Shown here one piece after another: positions 8,201 to 15,769 of a stretch of 64,000 nucleotides of DNA. The notes under the pieces are model-generated. The model was not told the origin of the DNA. It was given only the letters and a program-made list of their open reading frames with translations, and did no database searches. Origin of the DNA: Thermoplasmata archaeon (GTDB lineage: Archaea > Thermoplasmatota > Thermoplasmata > WALJ01); assembly GCA_027006785.1 (NCBI GenBank), contig JALTFR010000047.1, forward strand, positions 25,494 through 89,493, given 5' to 3'. The translations under genes were made by a program, and so were the position numbers. The stretch's first letter is position 1; every line of letters begins with the position of its first letter.

Positions 8201-9457
8201 GTCGTACCATGATTCCGCATCCTTCGGGTCCTTTTTGAGTATTCTTCCGGTTATCTCAATTATGGCGGGGTAGTCCTTCATCTTTTTCAGGCATTCCTTC
8301 TCTCTCTTAAGGGCCGGAATGCTGTTTTTGGCGTATTTTGCGGCTTTTTCATAGGCTTTTACCGCTTCCCCATACTTCCTGAGTTTCTCCAGCGCATAGC
8401 CTCTGTCATACCATGCTTCGCCGTCTGAGGGGTCAATCTTCAAAAGCCGGCCTGAGACCTCTACTATGGCCCCGTAATCACCGAGTTTCTTCAGCGCATC
8501 TTTCTTTCTGGATAGTGCTTTGGTGCTCCTGGCTTTTAGTCCTATAGCCCGGTCATATGCCTCCACTGCAAGTCTGTATTCCTTCATGCTGTAATATATC
8601 TCTCCAATATAGAAATATGTCCCCGCGTCGTTCTTTATGAAACTGGATGCCTTTTCAAGGGCCTCCAGTGCCTCGGAATATCTCTTCATCTCATAGAGAA
8701 CTATGCCCTTGTGCTTCCATAGAAGGCCATTCGTCGGGTCAGAATTCAGGGCTTTGTTGAAGGCGGCTAGGGCTCCAGTGTAATCCCCTATCAACTGCAG
8801 GGTTATGCCCTTCTGCATAAGCGCTTCTTTGTAAGACGATTTTCTCATGAGCGCTTCATCAAATGCATGTACTGCCTCTCTCGGTCTGTCGAGTTTGTTC
8901 AGGGCCATTCCTTTCTTGGTCCACCATACAGGAGAGTCGTTTATTTTCAGTATTCTATCGTATATCTCTATGTTGAGCGGGTCAGCATCGTTTCCGCGAT
9001 AATATGCATCAAGGGCCTTTTTTTCATCCTTTGCCCGGAGGTGCGCATCTCCCAGCTCCATCCATGCCACAGAGTCTCTGGGCCTGAGCTTCACGATCCT
9101 CGCATAAGCCTTTATGGCCTCCTGATGCCTCCCCATTCCGTCATATATCTCCGCCAATCTGTGCCAGTGCTCCGATGAACGAGGGGTCAATTTCGTACCG
9201 GACAGATATGCTTTTATTGCCTCTTTCCTTGCACCAGTTCCCTTAAGAAAGTCTCCAAGCTTCAGATAGAACTCCGAGAACTCCTCTTTATCTCTGATTT
9301 CCCCAAGCTCTTTAAGCATCTCTCTTATTTCATCCAGTTCCTCCTGTACCTTTGTGTCCTCTCCTTTATCATAGTATTCCTCGGCCTTTTCGAGAGATTT
9401 GTTGCATTTAGCGAGGGTTCTTTTCTCTTTATCAAGCAGGGAGTCGAAAATGCTCAT
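5210..9457 (-). CDS. Giant tetratricopeptide-repeat protein with C-terminal zinc ribbon
   Basis: About 1,415 residues, of which roughly the first 1,150 are some thirty consecutive 34-residue TPR units (patterns such as AWYDRGYALEKLRKYGEA and the W..KG..L.....Y.EA.). TPR solenoids are protein-interaction scaffolds. The repeats end near residue 1,130 and are followed by a helical region and a cysteine cluster (CVFCG, CPEC, CPYCG) that looks like a zinc-binding module, then a Lys- and Glu-rich tail. The ATG at 9457 is preferred over the upstream in-frame GTG because GGTGA lies 5 bases before it. A TATA box (CTTTATAAG on the minus strand) is near 9495. Partner and role are unknown. Confidence 0.85.
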   Translation of the reverse strand: MSIFDSLLDKEKRTLAKCNKSLEKAEEYYDKGEDTKVQEELDEIREMLKELGEIRDKEEFSEFYLKLGDFLKGTGARKEAIKAYLSGTKLTPRSSEHWHRLAEIYDGMGRHQEAIKAYARIVKLRPRDSVAWMELGDAHLRAKDEKKALDAYYRGNDADPLNIEIYDRILKINDSPVWWTKKGMALNKLDRPREAVHAFDEALMRKSSYKEALMQKGITLQLIGDYTGALAAFNKALNSDPTNGLLWKHKGIVLYEMKRYSEALEALEKASSFIKNDAGTYFYIGEIYYSMKEYRLAVEAYDRAIGLKARSTKALSRKKDALKKLGDYGAIVEVSGRLLKIDPSDGEAWYDRGYALEKLRKYGEAVKAYEKAAKYAKNSIPALKREKECLKKMKDYPAIIEITGRILKKDPKDAESWYDRGVALEKTGKYSMADKAYARAIEIEPDHLKALVRRKECLKKLKRYPEVVQICDAIINIDPQDKSTHYDRAYALERMDRKEEAVEAYGKAIALPPKEDNADALYHRGKLLEALGRDEEALEDYRAALEIRDHSKLWKAKGGVEQRMGLLEEALNSYEEALRRDGKDGSIWYSKGAVLEALGRYEEALIAYERAIKLMPKDADAWYGRGCVMATLERHADAVVSFEKAILYNRKNRFAYMRMGDSLEKMGKLEEAMKAYKEALRMDPKDTELLRKKKDVAKALGDYAEVKRTCDRILDLDVKDRDAWVEKARACVELGDYDDAYLAYRKALKLDPKDILAWIEAKELVKKMKDNKKVMEYCRAILKMDPNNSETWKDLAIAEIEAGENESAVKHLKKLLTLDKEDHEMWELLGDTLEKLGKSDEAAEAYSRALQLAERAETHNKRGKSLMAIVDYEGAAAEFRAAVEIERDKKEYWVNLANSLQKLGMNEEALEAIDRALGIDDEDHGLLYTKADLLYRAGVHEDALRALKKAISKDRNKAEYWALAGEIYSEIERWGEAVKVYAKATRLKSDDAGLWKAYGTALMKIKEYERAASAFEHAIKINRDDPDAWKYRGQALQSAGRNSEALKCYDYALGLKRSEKEIWKAKGDLLSNMQRFDNAIRSYKNALSIDPNYTEASEAMEAARKEKHRRKIDEYARKVLKFEYERGRAPSKEEIFKYCGVPLNSIDEVTEYIEQNETFSFSSLSDRNIERYERYSRDLILHALKRNRRGLERSGIRLSDVVATYPDMDLKSAKRIVQYIAEVNRMDISADTDERSVEELVKEALSLPPEQRDLYSIMEHLNVGPYRARQVLAAMKVFDGESYEEMRVSPEELSAHQKKALSESRFLRKEDIDLDDEHCVFCGKLTEYMHDCGVSMCPECEATHDYCPYCGKPLHPEKKKGGTKEKKEVKEARQPKKKPVEDDAEKGKKDDELLAALLEEGRENAAPEEDDEFRL

Positions 9458-9592
9458 TATCGTCACCGGCAGAAGAGCATCGGTTATAGACTTATAAAGA
9501 ATTCGGTTGAAAATGTAAGCTCTCAGCCCCTCTTATTTCATCCCTCTAAAGCCGCTTTCTCCTCACTGATCTACTTTTTTCATTCTGAAAAC

Positions 9593-9600
9593 CTATTTAA
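9593..9600 (+). promoter_or_regulatory. TATA box of the DUF63 gene
   Basis: CTATTTAA lies 22-29 bases before the ATG at 9622, which implies a leaderless transcript. Confidence 0.5.
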
Positions 9601-9621
9601 ACATGATGCAATTTACTGGCA

Positions 9622-10794
9622 ATGAGCGCCCGAAAGCGGACCAATAAGCCTTTTCTCAGACGTGCACACAAAAAATGGCGCAGGTTCATGAGGAAGGCTA
9701 AAAAACGGAGATTCTGGCCGATATACGGCTCTCTTATCTTTATCCTGTTCTGGGCTCTCGTTTCGCCCGCCTCTTTCTCCGATTTCGTGTGGAGATACTT
9801 CTGGGGACCCATAGTGGCAGATGCCTGCGGTCATCCTGTTGGCGGAATACACGAGGGATATAATGCTATCAATACGCTTGTCTACGGAACGCTGGTCATT
9901 GCCCTCATATACTACGGGTGGAAGGGCATAAAGCGTCATATCATCTATGTGGATTCCGACACCGTAGTGGCCCTGCTTCCGCTCATCTTTGTGGGTGCGC
10001 TCTCCCGTGTCCTTGAGGATGCCGGGTCCTACAGCATACCGGAGGCATATTTCTTCATTTCACCGATAATTTACCTGTGGATAGGTTTTCTTGCCCTCTT
10101 CTTCCTTCTGTTCGCACATTTTCTTGAGAAAAGAGAGAGATATGATGCCATGGTTCTCGGGCCGATAATATATCCCTTCATTCTCAAATTCCTGTGGTAT
10201 TTCATGGAAAATCGTATCTCCGGAAGCGACCTCGTCTTCTTCATAGTTCTGAGCGTTCTATTCATGCTCTTCCACTTCTTTATGATAAGAAAGAAGGGCT
10301 ATGACACGGTCAGTTCGGTATTTCTCTACTCCATGTACGTCCTTAGCTTCTTCGTCTATTACTCTTTCGATGTGTTTCATTCGCTTCCGAATCCATCGGC
10401 TCTCGTCATAATACCACTTATCGCTCTGGCAGTGAGCGCGTTTATGGGAATGTTTTCCAGACTCCGGTTCATACCCGATTATTTCTCAGAGCGCATGAAC
10501 CTTATGATCCTCTTCTCACACAGCCTTGACGGAGCAGCGACGTGGATAGGTGTGGACTACTACGGGTACGGGGAAAAACATGTCCTTGCAGGGATGCTCA
10601 TAGGTTCTTTCGGAGGCTTTTCTTTCTTCCTTTCGAAGCTTCTGCTTTCCATAATTGTCATCTATCTTGTGGACCACAGCTTCAAAAAAGAGCTCAGAGA
10701 CCCGACTCTTTCCGGGTTGATAAAGTTCACGATAATATTCTTAGGTCTCGGGCCGGGGCTAAGAGATATGCTGCGTATAGCTCTTGGAGTATAA
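9622..10794 (+). CDS. DUF63 family integral membrane protein
   Basis: The 390-residue protein has a very basic N-terminus followed by about nine or ten membrane helices. Features match the archaeal DUF63 family: GYNAINTLVYGTLV in the second helix region, GALSRVLEDAG near residue 131, and FSHSLDGAATWIGVDYYGY near residue 298, where DUF63 proteins keep a conserved Asp-Gly and glycine-rich segment. The family is nearly confined to archaea and has no established biochemical role. The gene stands alone between divergent and convergent neighbours. Confidence 0.85.
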   Translation: MSARKRTNKPFLRRAHKKWRRFMRKAKKRRFWPIYGSLIFILFWALVSPASFSDFVWRYFWGPIVADACGHPVGGIHEGYNAINTLVYGTLVIALIYYGWKGIKRHIIYVDSDTVVALLPLIFVGALSRVLEDAGSYSIPEAYFFISPIIYLWIGFLALFFLLFAHFLEKRERYDAMVLGPIIYPFILKFLWYFMENRISGSDLVFFIVLSVLFMLFHFFMIRKKGYDTVSSVFLYSMYVLSFFVYYSFDVFHSLPNPSALVIIPLIALAVSAFMGMFSRLRFIPDYFSERMNLMILFSHSLDGAATWIGVDYYGYGEKHVLAGMLIGSFGGFSFFLSKLLLSIIVIYLVDHSFKKELRDPTLSGLIKFTIIFLGLGPGLRDMLRIALGV

Positions 10795-10865
10795 GTTCTC
10801 CATTCTTTGGTCATCCAGAGCTCTGATCTCGCCCGCCTCATCCTCGATGCTTCTCGTTTCTTTCT

Positions 10866-12107
10866 TTACCTTCTCCTGTATCTGGAATAAGATGCGACAA
10901 CCGCAACCAATGCTATGGTTCCTGCCTCCACCATCATGCCAGCGACCAGCCAAGGGGGTGTGGCATCTGTCCTCCTGAAATCCGAGGGAATGAAATAAGT
11001 CCCGTTGAATAGCATGGATATGACGGTGCTGTTATTGTGCCCGCACATAATTCCGCGAACTCCGTAAAAGCCTTTCATTCCTTCGAGCTGCCATATCTCA
11101 GTTCCTGAGCCGGTCATCAGATCGGGATAAGTGCTGTTCTTTCCATCCTCCAGACAGTATCTTTCCGCACCGAGTCCTGCCCTGTATTCTCCCCCGATGG
11201 TTATTCTCTGCATATGTCCATATATCGGCATGGACCTCTCCATCTCCGTGGTACCGTTCACTTCCATAAATCGGGGCGAAGAGGTTGTGATATTGATGAG
11301 ATACTCTCTCCCGGTGCCTCGATGATACACACCAAGAAAGGCCTGTATCATGAGCTTGGAATCGGGAAATGCCCAGTTCCATCTGTCTATGCTGCATGAA
11401 ACCGCAGATGATAGCTCCAGATTGTGTCCTTCCACATCTGTATATTCTTCCGTGCCTTCCGGAACCGTTTTTGTCTCTATCTTCTCATGCGTGTGTGTCT
11501 CTGAGATGTTCATTACGAAAGATAGCCTTATGTTCTCTGCAGCTCTGCCGCCCTTATATTCCTCCATCTTTCCACTGTATCTATTCCATCGCAGGTCCTG
11601 CACCGGCCCTCTCTTCGCAAAGGTGTAAACAAGGCTGGTTGTGTGCCCGTCCGACTCTTCATGGTGTGAGATCCTCCATGTTGTGTTCATCGTGAAGCCC
11701 CCCACAGGTATGTCTTTACCCAGAAGATGATAATTATAACCATCAGAGGTTCCATCAAAACGAGAGTTGTTGTTCACATCCCGGTACTCGATTATTCGGT
11801 ATATTCCAAAAAGAAATTCGTCTTCGGAATAGCAGTAGTCTCTGGACATTACCCTCCTGCCGTCCGTTGTCTCGTTGATTTCTTCAATGCGCGGGCCACT
11901 TATGGATATGACCGGCGAAGAGTTTCCACTCTGCCCTTTCACTACGGCAATCCTTGCTCCCCTGGCTTCCACGAAATCTTCCGTGACATTTACTAGAATC
12001 CCGTTCCCCTCAAATTTCATGGGGTGGATTATCTCCACCCCGGAAACGGGCATAAGGGCAGTAAGAATTATTGCTACAGCAAGGAGCGTGCTTAATAGGG
12101 GCTTCAC
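10866..12107 (-). CDS. Exported membrane-anchored protein, probably glycosylated
   Basis: The 413 residues begin with a signal peptide (MKPLLSTLLAVAIILTALMP, cleavage likely near SGVE) and end in one membrane helix followed by SRYRRR. This places nearly the whole chain outside the cell with a short basic cytosolic end. Many N-X-S/T sequons (NVT, NST, NTT, NIT, NGT) suggest N-glycosylation. No enzyme motif or known fold is recognised. A minus-strand TATA box (GATATAAAGC near 12155) precedes it. The same overall plan occurs at 23055, so it may belong to a class of surface proteins. Confidence 0.75.
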   Translation of the reverse strand: MKPLLSTLLAVAIILTALMPVSGVEIIHPMKFEGNGILVNVTEDFVEARGARIAVVKGQSGNSSPVISISGPRIEEINETTDGRRVMSRDYCYSEDEFLFGIYRIIEYRDVNNNSRFDGTSDGYNYHLLGKDIPVGGFTMNTTWRISHHEESDGHTTSLVYTFAKRGPVQDLRWNRYSGKMEEYKGGRAAENIRLSFVMNISETHTHEKIETKTVPEGTEEYTDVEGHNLELSSAVSCSIDRWNWAFPDSKLMIQAFLGVYHRGTGREYLINITTSSPRFMEVNGTTEMERSMPIYGHMQRITIGGEYRAGLGAERYCLEDGKNSTYPDLMTGSGTEIWQLEGMKGFYGVRGIMCGHNNSTVISMLFNGTYFIPSDFRRTDATPPWLVAGMMVEAGTIALVAVVASYSRYRRR

Positions 12108-12231
12108 AGCCTGTTATCCTGCGCTCCCTACTTATACTTTCCGTGGAAAAGCTTTATATCCCTCCCGGCTGGGTTAGATTTTAATATGTGCACCATATCG
12201 CCGAATACACCTGATTGACAGGTGTCCACAT

Positions 12232-12304
12232 GCAGGCGTGATCTAGCTGGTTAGGATTAGGGCCTTCCAAGCCCTCTGCCCGGGTTCGAATCCCGGCGCC
12301 TACT
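12232..12304 (+). tRNA. tRNA-Gly (anticodon TCC) with an altered or interrupted 3' end
   Basis: D arm, anticodon arm (AGGGC CTTCCAA GCCCT) and T arm (CCGGG TTCGAAT CCCGG) are normal. The acceptor is not: GCAGGCG faces CGCCTAC with a C-A mismatch at pair 2-71 and T as discriminator, where archaeal tRNA-Gly normally has C2-G71 and A73. The expected ending CGGCGCCTGCA is found 93 bases further on (12387-12397). The gene therefore appears split near its 3' end by a 93-base insertion flanked by CGGCGCC repeats. It may be inactive, repaired by splicing, or functional with a weakened acceptor. Confidence 0.8.
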
Positions 12305-12397
12305 GCCCAATTCGACCCGCATGGTCATTGAGACCAAGGTTGTGACGACACCCCGTAAAAACGAGATTCCGAGGGTTTCGTTGCCACGGCGCCTGCA
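12294..12397 (+). repeat. 93-bp insertion flanked by CGGCGCC in the 3' end of tRNA-Gly
   Basis: CGGCGCC occurs at 12294-12300 and 12387-12393. The second copy is followed by TGCA, exactly what the tRNA acceptor stem lacks. The inserted 93 bases contain a short hairpin (TGGTC ATTGA GACCA) and no reading frame. A tRNA intron at this site was considered, but I could not draw a bulge-helix-bulge fold. Confidence 0.6.
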
Positions 12398-12455
12398 CCG
12401 GTGCAATGGGTCCAAAGTAATGGAAAACCATTATTGTGTTCGCTTAAAACATGCT

Positions 12456-12473
12456 GCCACTGTGGCTTAGCGG
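12456..12473 (+). pseudogene. 5' fragment of tRNA-Thr
   Basis: GCCACTGTGGCTTAGCGG is identical to the first 18 bases of the intact tRNA-Thr 246 bases downstream and breaks off in the D loop. TTAAAA lies about 15 bases before it. The DNA between the two copies (12474-12701) holds no convincing gene but several perfect hairpins, including GACCTTTTC/GAAAAGGTC and GTGACT/AGTCAC. Confidence 0.75.
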
Positions 12474-12701
12474 CGAGCTCTTTCTTTGTGCTCGCTTCGC
12501 TGGCTCACCCTCCAAAGAAAGACATCACACGAGGAGTAACGCCTCCGAGTGCGTGACTCCCGCAGGAAGTCACTGATGAGAAAGAACACGACCTTTTCGG
12601 AGAAAAGGTCTGGTCGCACGGGCGTAACCATGCTCCATTCGGGTTCACCTGCTCGCTCGCAATATTCATTTAGTAGAAAGCCTTCATCCGCCCAACAGAT
12701 T

Positions 12702-12773
12702 GCCACTGTGGCTTAGCGGTATAGCGACGCCTTGGTAAGGCGTAGGTCGGGGGTTCGATTCCCCCCAGTGGCT
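12702..12773 (+). tRNA. tRNA-Thr (anticodon GGT)
   Basis: A complete 72-base cloverleaf. The acceptor pairs GCCACTG with CAGTGGC, the anticodon stem is ACGCC/GGCGT around TTGGTAA, and the T arm is GGGGG TTCGATT CCCCC. The discriminator is T, as usual for archaeal tRNA-Thr. No CCA is encoded. It is flanked by a 5' fragment upstream and a 3' fragment downstream. Confidence 0.96.
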
Positions 12774-12844
12774 CTCTTCAATAAGCGGAGCGCCGCCGGT
12801 GTTTCCGAGGTGCGCTTTGCCTGAAGGGGTAAAGGGCACTTCAT

Positions 12845-12863
12845 GATTCCGCCAGTGGCTCTC
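12845..12863 (+). pseudogene. 3' fragment of tRNA-Thr
   Basis: GATTCCGCCAGTGGCTCTC repeats the T-loop/acceptor end and trailer of the intact tRNA-Thr (GATTCCCCCCAGTGGCTCTC) with one base missing and one changed. Together with the 5' fragment at 12456 it brackets the intact gene. Confidence 0.6.
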
Positions 12864-12904
12864 ATAACAAACTCTCCCGACAAACCTTTTTTTTCTCTGC
12901 ATGT

Positions 12905-12977
12905 GGGCCCGTGGGGTAGCTTGGCATCCTTGTGGCTTTGGGAGCCACTGACTCCGGTTCAAATCCGGGCGGGCCCA
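12905..12977 (+). tRNA. tRNA-Pro (anticodon TGG)
   Basis: The 73-base cloverleaf has acceptor GGGCCCG/CGGGCCC, anticodon arm GTGGC TTTGGGA GCCAC and T arm CTCCGG TTCAAAT CCGG. The discriminator is A and no CCA is encoded. A T-run (CTTTTTT) follows within 15 bases and probably ends transcription. Its 3' end and trailer recur in altered form at 14072-14091. Confidence 0.96.
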
Positions 12978-12994
12978 TTCGGGCTTTTTTGCAC

Positions 12995-13903
12995 CTATTC
13001 CTTCGACTCATGAGGCTTTAGTTCCATACATGCCAATATATGGTTTCTGAAAAAGTCATTGAAACCCGGTTTTTGAACAGGAGCATCGAATGAAGAGAAC
13101 GCATCGCCCCACACATAAAGTGTGGTGTTAGATGTTATGTTTTTTACTACGATATAATCTCCTACCTCTATTTCTTTGTCCATTGAGTAATTCCTTTCTT
13201 TTTCTATGTTTCCCAGAAACTCACCCTCGGCGGAGAACAGTTGAAGTTCCGGGTTCACCTCTGTCCATGAATCTTCGGATATTACTGTAAAAGTTACAGT
13301 GGACCAAGAGATGGGCGTGTTTGTAGGGAGAAACAAATCGTTCACCGCCATAATGAAACTACCGTTTCCAGTGTTGTTCACATCCAAGGATACAAAGGAA
13401 AAATGTCCCAACTCAATTGAGGTGATAAGATTCATCAATAGCTCTCTATTATAAACTGGGTCGATACATGAAAGACTATCAGAAGTGTCATTGCATCCTG
13501 TAATATGTCTTTCTGCATTCAATTTGAATTCTACTACATTGCCTTCTTTAAAATAATTACTTCTATCCCCTGAAAATATCAGAGGAAAATCTCCAGAACT
13601 TTCAAAATAAACAACCGTATAAATATCTATATTGTCTAAGTAAACCATATAATTTCTACATTTTTCTACTTTTGGAACCGAAAATATGTTGGACCGAATA
13701 ACTCTGTCTCGAATGTTGAATGTAGTATTGTCTGGAAGATCTCCATGTAGGGCCCCTTTTTTGATTGCCTCGTCTACCGTGAGATATCCTTCATCTTCTT
13801 CGCTATTGAAATAGAAGTACGTCACGGTTCCTGAAAGCAGGAGAACTGCCACAAGGGTTAGTGCTATTGCGACGGGTTTCTTTCTTTTACCACGAGCATC
13901 CAC
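12995..13903 (-). CDS. Membrane-anchored extracellular protein, AT-rich
   Basis: The 302-residue product has a basic N-terminus and one membrane helix (about residues 9-31) acting as signal anchor, then an extracellular region with several sequons (NTT, NDT, NNT, NYS, NTT). I recognise no domain. Its DNA is visibly richer in A and T than the neighbourhood, and it lies between tRNA-Pro and a possible copy of the tRNA-Pro 3' end, which suggests acquisition as cargo of a small element at a tRNA site. There is no integrase beside it, so that is only a suggestion. Confidence 0.7.
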   Translation of the reverse strand: MDARGKRKKPVAIALTLVAVLLLSGTVTYFYFNSEEDEGYLTVDEAIKKGALHGDLPDNTTFNIRDRVIRSNIFSVPKVEKCRNYMVYLDNIDIYTVVYFESSGDFPLIFSGDRSNYFKEGNVVEFKLNAERHITGCNDTSDSLSCIDPVYNRELLMNLITSIELGHFSFVSLDVNNTGNGSFIMAVNDLFLPTNTPISWSTVTFTVISEDSWTEVNPELQLFSAEGEFLGNIEKERNYSMDKEIEVGDYIVVKNITSNTTLYVWGDAFSSFDAPVQKPGFNDFFRNHILACMELKPHESKE

Positions 13904-13941
13904 AAAAAGAAAATATCATCATGTCATTTAAGATTTTCGAC

Positions 13942-14091
13942 ATGGGCGATGCCCGACCGGATTTGTTCAAACGAGCAAAACTTGTTTTGCGACCAAGCCT
14001 TCTAAAAGAAGGCGGACTCAGAACTATCGTTCCTCGGCAGGACTTCTGGAACGAAGTCTAAGGTTTGCTCAGCGGGCCCACTCGGCTTTTT
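13942..14091 (+). other. Hairpin-dense, tRNA-like mosaic region
   Basis: After a TATA-like ATTTAAG (near 13924), this stretch has perfect hairpins GCAAAAC/GTTTTGC and GCCTTCT/AGAAGGC and then AGGCGGACTCAGA. That resembles the anticodon arm of a tRNA-Leu and the matching part of the broken tRNA-Leu at 4089. GTTCCTC follows like the start of a leucine variable arm. It ends in GCGGGCCCACTCGGCTTTTT, close to the 3' end and trailer of the tRNA-Pro at 12969. I could not fold a full cloverleaf. It may be a decayed tRNA, a recombinant of two, or a structured RNA. Confidence 0.4.
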
Positions 14092-14173
14092 CCGAGGCGA
14101 TGGGCGAGGCGCGGACTTTGATTCTTTCCCAATCCTTTTTATACCGGGGAGCGCTCCACTTTCAGGTGATGCC

Positions 14174-14497
14174 TTGAAGGTAGAGAACGGAGATTATGTG
14201 GAGGTGAACTACACCGGAAGGCTTGAGGATGGAAGGCTCTTCGATTCCTCAATAGAGGAGGTTGCGAAGGAGTCTATGTTCTACGACCCGAGCAGAGAGT
14301 ATGAGCCACTGGGTTTCGTTGTGGGCGAGGGGATGCTCATAGAGGGCTTTGAGAAGGGAGTGCTGGGCATGGAGCTCGGGGAGAAGAAGGAGATAAGGAT
14401 ACCTCCTGAGCAGGCATACGGAACATCGGGAGCTCACCCGCTGGCAGGAGAGACCCTCATATTCGAGATAGAGGTAGTGAAGATAGAGAAGGCCTGA
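14174..14497 (+). CDS. FKBP-type peptidyl-prolyl cis-trans isomerase (short form)
   Basis: At 107 residues this is a single FKBP domain: [16 protein letters not shown] near the start, [15 protein letters not shown] in the middle, and the terminal [20 protein letters not shown]. It assists folding by isomerising prolyl bonds. Many archaeal FKBPs carry an inserted chaperone domain in the flap, which is absent here. Translation starts at TTG (14174), because the nearby ATG at 14168 runs straight into a stop and AGGTGA is correctly placed. A TATA box (TTTTTATA near 14136) precedes it. priL begins one base after the stop. Confidence 0.93.
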   Translation: MKVENGDYVEVNYTGRLEDGRLFDSSIEEVAKESMFYDPSREYEPLGFVVGEGMLIEGFEKGVLGMELGEKKEIRIPPEQAYGTSGAHPLAGETLIFEIEVVKIEKA

Positions 14498-14498
14498 T

Positions 14499-15719
14499 AT
14501 GAAGGAGATGGGCATAAGAGAGCTTGCAAAATATCCTTTTCTAAGAGAAGCCCATGAGTTCGTTAAGGAAAGCGGTGTCTCTCTCGACGAGGTCCTGTCA
14601 GCCCCTCCTGAAAATAACCTGCCGCTTCAGGATGCGTGGAACCGCGTCTTCGGTGCCTTTGCCGGAAATATCGCCTTCATCCCGGGAGTCAGGGATGCGC
14701 TCTGGTCGATGCTTATAAAGAGATACCACGGAGAGGACATTGATGCAGGTGAGATAGAGCTTGCTGCCCGCTCCTCCGTGTCTGCCTATCTCTCGGCCGA
14801 AGAGGTCTATGTCCCCTCCTCGGAAGAGGCTCTTGAAGCAAGAATTCTCTCCTACCCTCTTGCAAGAATACTTGTCTCGTGCATCGGAGATAGACGGTTT
14901 ATGAGGAGGTATGCTCTTAAAGAGGCCGAACTCTTCAGAAAACTGCTTCAATCCGATTTTGAGATTATGGGGGACTTCAGCTTCCTTCATGATGTGGGGA
15001 AAGAGCTCGGGTTGAACATAGAAATAAGCAGTGACCGTGCAGCGATGGACGTTGCAGGTTACGTCAAGAACACGGCTCAGATGAAGGACAGAAGAAAACA
15101 CCTCCTGTTTCAGGATGTCAGAGGGGGCATGGTATATTTCACCCGCAGGCCGGGAGAAGAAGAGATGGCCTACATGTCCGTCATATTCCGCTCTTTTCAA
15201 CAGGCCCTCCAGAACAGGCTTGATATGGAACTACCTCTTGATATCCCTGACGATATGTGCAGTGAGCTGTTCATACCCGTGAACCTTCTGGGCTTCGTAA
15301 TAAATGAGAGGTATGATAACTACTCCATCGGAAAGCTCGGTGATGTTGAGACGGACAAGTTCCCTCCGTGCATGAAATGGCTGCTGGGAATGGCCAAAGA
15401 AGGGGTCAATCTGCCGCACAGCGGGCGCTTCGCACTAACTGCCTTCCTCAATAAAGTCGGTATGGAAATTGACGACATAGTGGCGGTTTTCTCGGCATCT
15501 CCGGATTTCAACGAGTCCATTACAAGGTATCAGGTCAAGCATATCGCTGGTGAGATATCCGGGACCGAGTACACGCCGCAGAAATGCAGTGTGATGGTGT
15601 CAGAGGGGCTCTGCCACAACCCTGATGAACTCTGCAAAAAGAAGTGGATGAACCACCCTCTCACCTATTATCGTGTGAAAAAAGAGGGTGAAAGAAGAAA
15701 AAGGAAAAGGAAGGGTTGA
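14499..15719 (+). CDS. priL: DNA primase large subunit (iron-sulphur)
   Basis: PriL partners the catalytic subunit PriS in making primers for replication. The 406-residue length fits. The four cysteines that bind the [4Fe-4S] cluster are visible: Cys291 in FPPCMKWLL, Cys363 in QKCSVMV, Cys372 in GLCHNPD and Cys379 in LCKKKW, followed by the usual HPLTYY motif and a basic tail. The helical segment LPHSGRFALTAFL after the first cysteine is also diagnostic. It starts one base after the FKBP stop and overlaps the upstream reading frame of queA, so the three are probably cotranscribed. Confidence 0.95.
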   Translation: MKEMGIRELAKYPFLREAHEFVKESGVSLDEVLSAPPENNLPLQDAWNRVFGAFAGNIAFIPGVRDALWSMLIKRYHGEDIDAGEIELAARSSVSAYLSAEEVYVPSSEEALEARILSYPLARILVSCIGDRRFMRRYALKEAELFRKLLQSDFEIMGDFSFLHDVGKELGLNIEISSDRAAMDVAGYVKNTAQMKDRRKHLLFQDVRGGMVYFTRRPGEEEMAYMSVIFRSFQQALQNRLDMELPLDIPDDMCSELFIPVNLLGFVINERYDNYSIGKLGDVETDKFPPCMKWLLGMAKEGVNLPHSGRFALTAFLNKVGMEIDDIVAVFSASPDFNESITRYQVKHIAGEISGTEYTPQKCSVMVSEGLCHNPDELCKKKWMNHPLTYYRVKKEGERRKRKRKG

Positions 15720-15769
15720 TCCTGGGTTCCTGCCAGAACAGTATTAAATATGAAGTTCGACTCCGGCAT

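Noticed and set aside
12301..12393. Archaeal tRNA intron as the explanation of the tRNA-Gly insert
   Set aside because: The flanking GGCGCC copies can pair, but I could not form the outer and inner helices of a bulge-helix-bulge motif, so an insertion is preferred without excluding splicing.
12467..12962. Minus-strand frames across the tRNA-Thr and tRNA-Pro genes
   Set aside because: They run antisense through tRNA genes and lack promoters; their sequences are the usual false hits from tRNA complements.
13942..14091. A complete tRNA with several introns
   Set aside because: I tried to close a cloverleaf using the Leu-like and Pro-like parts and could not pair the acceptor ends or form a normal T loop.
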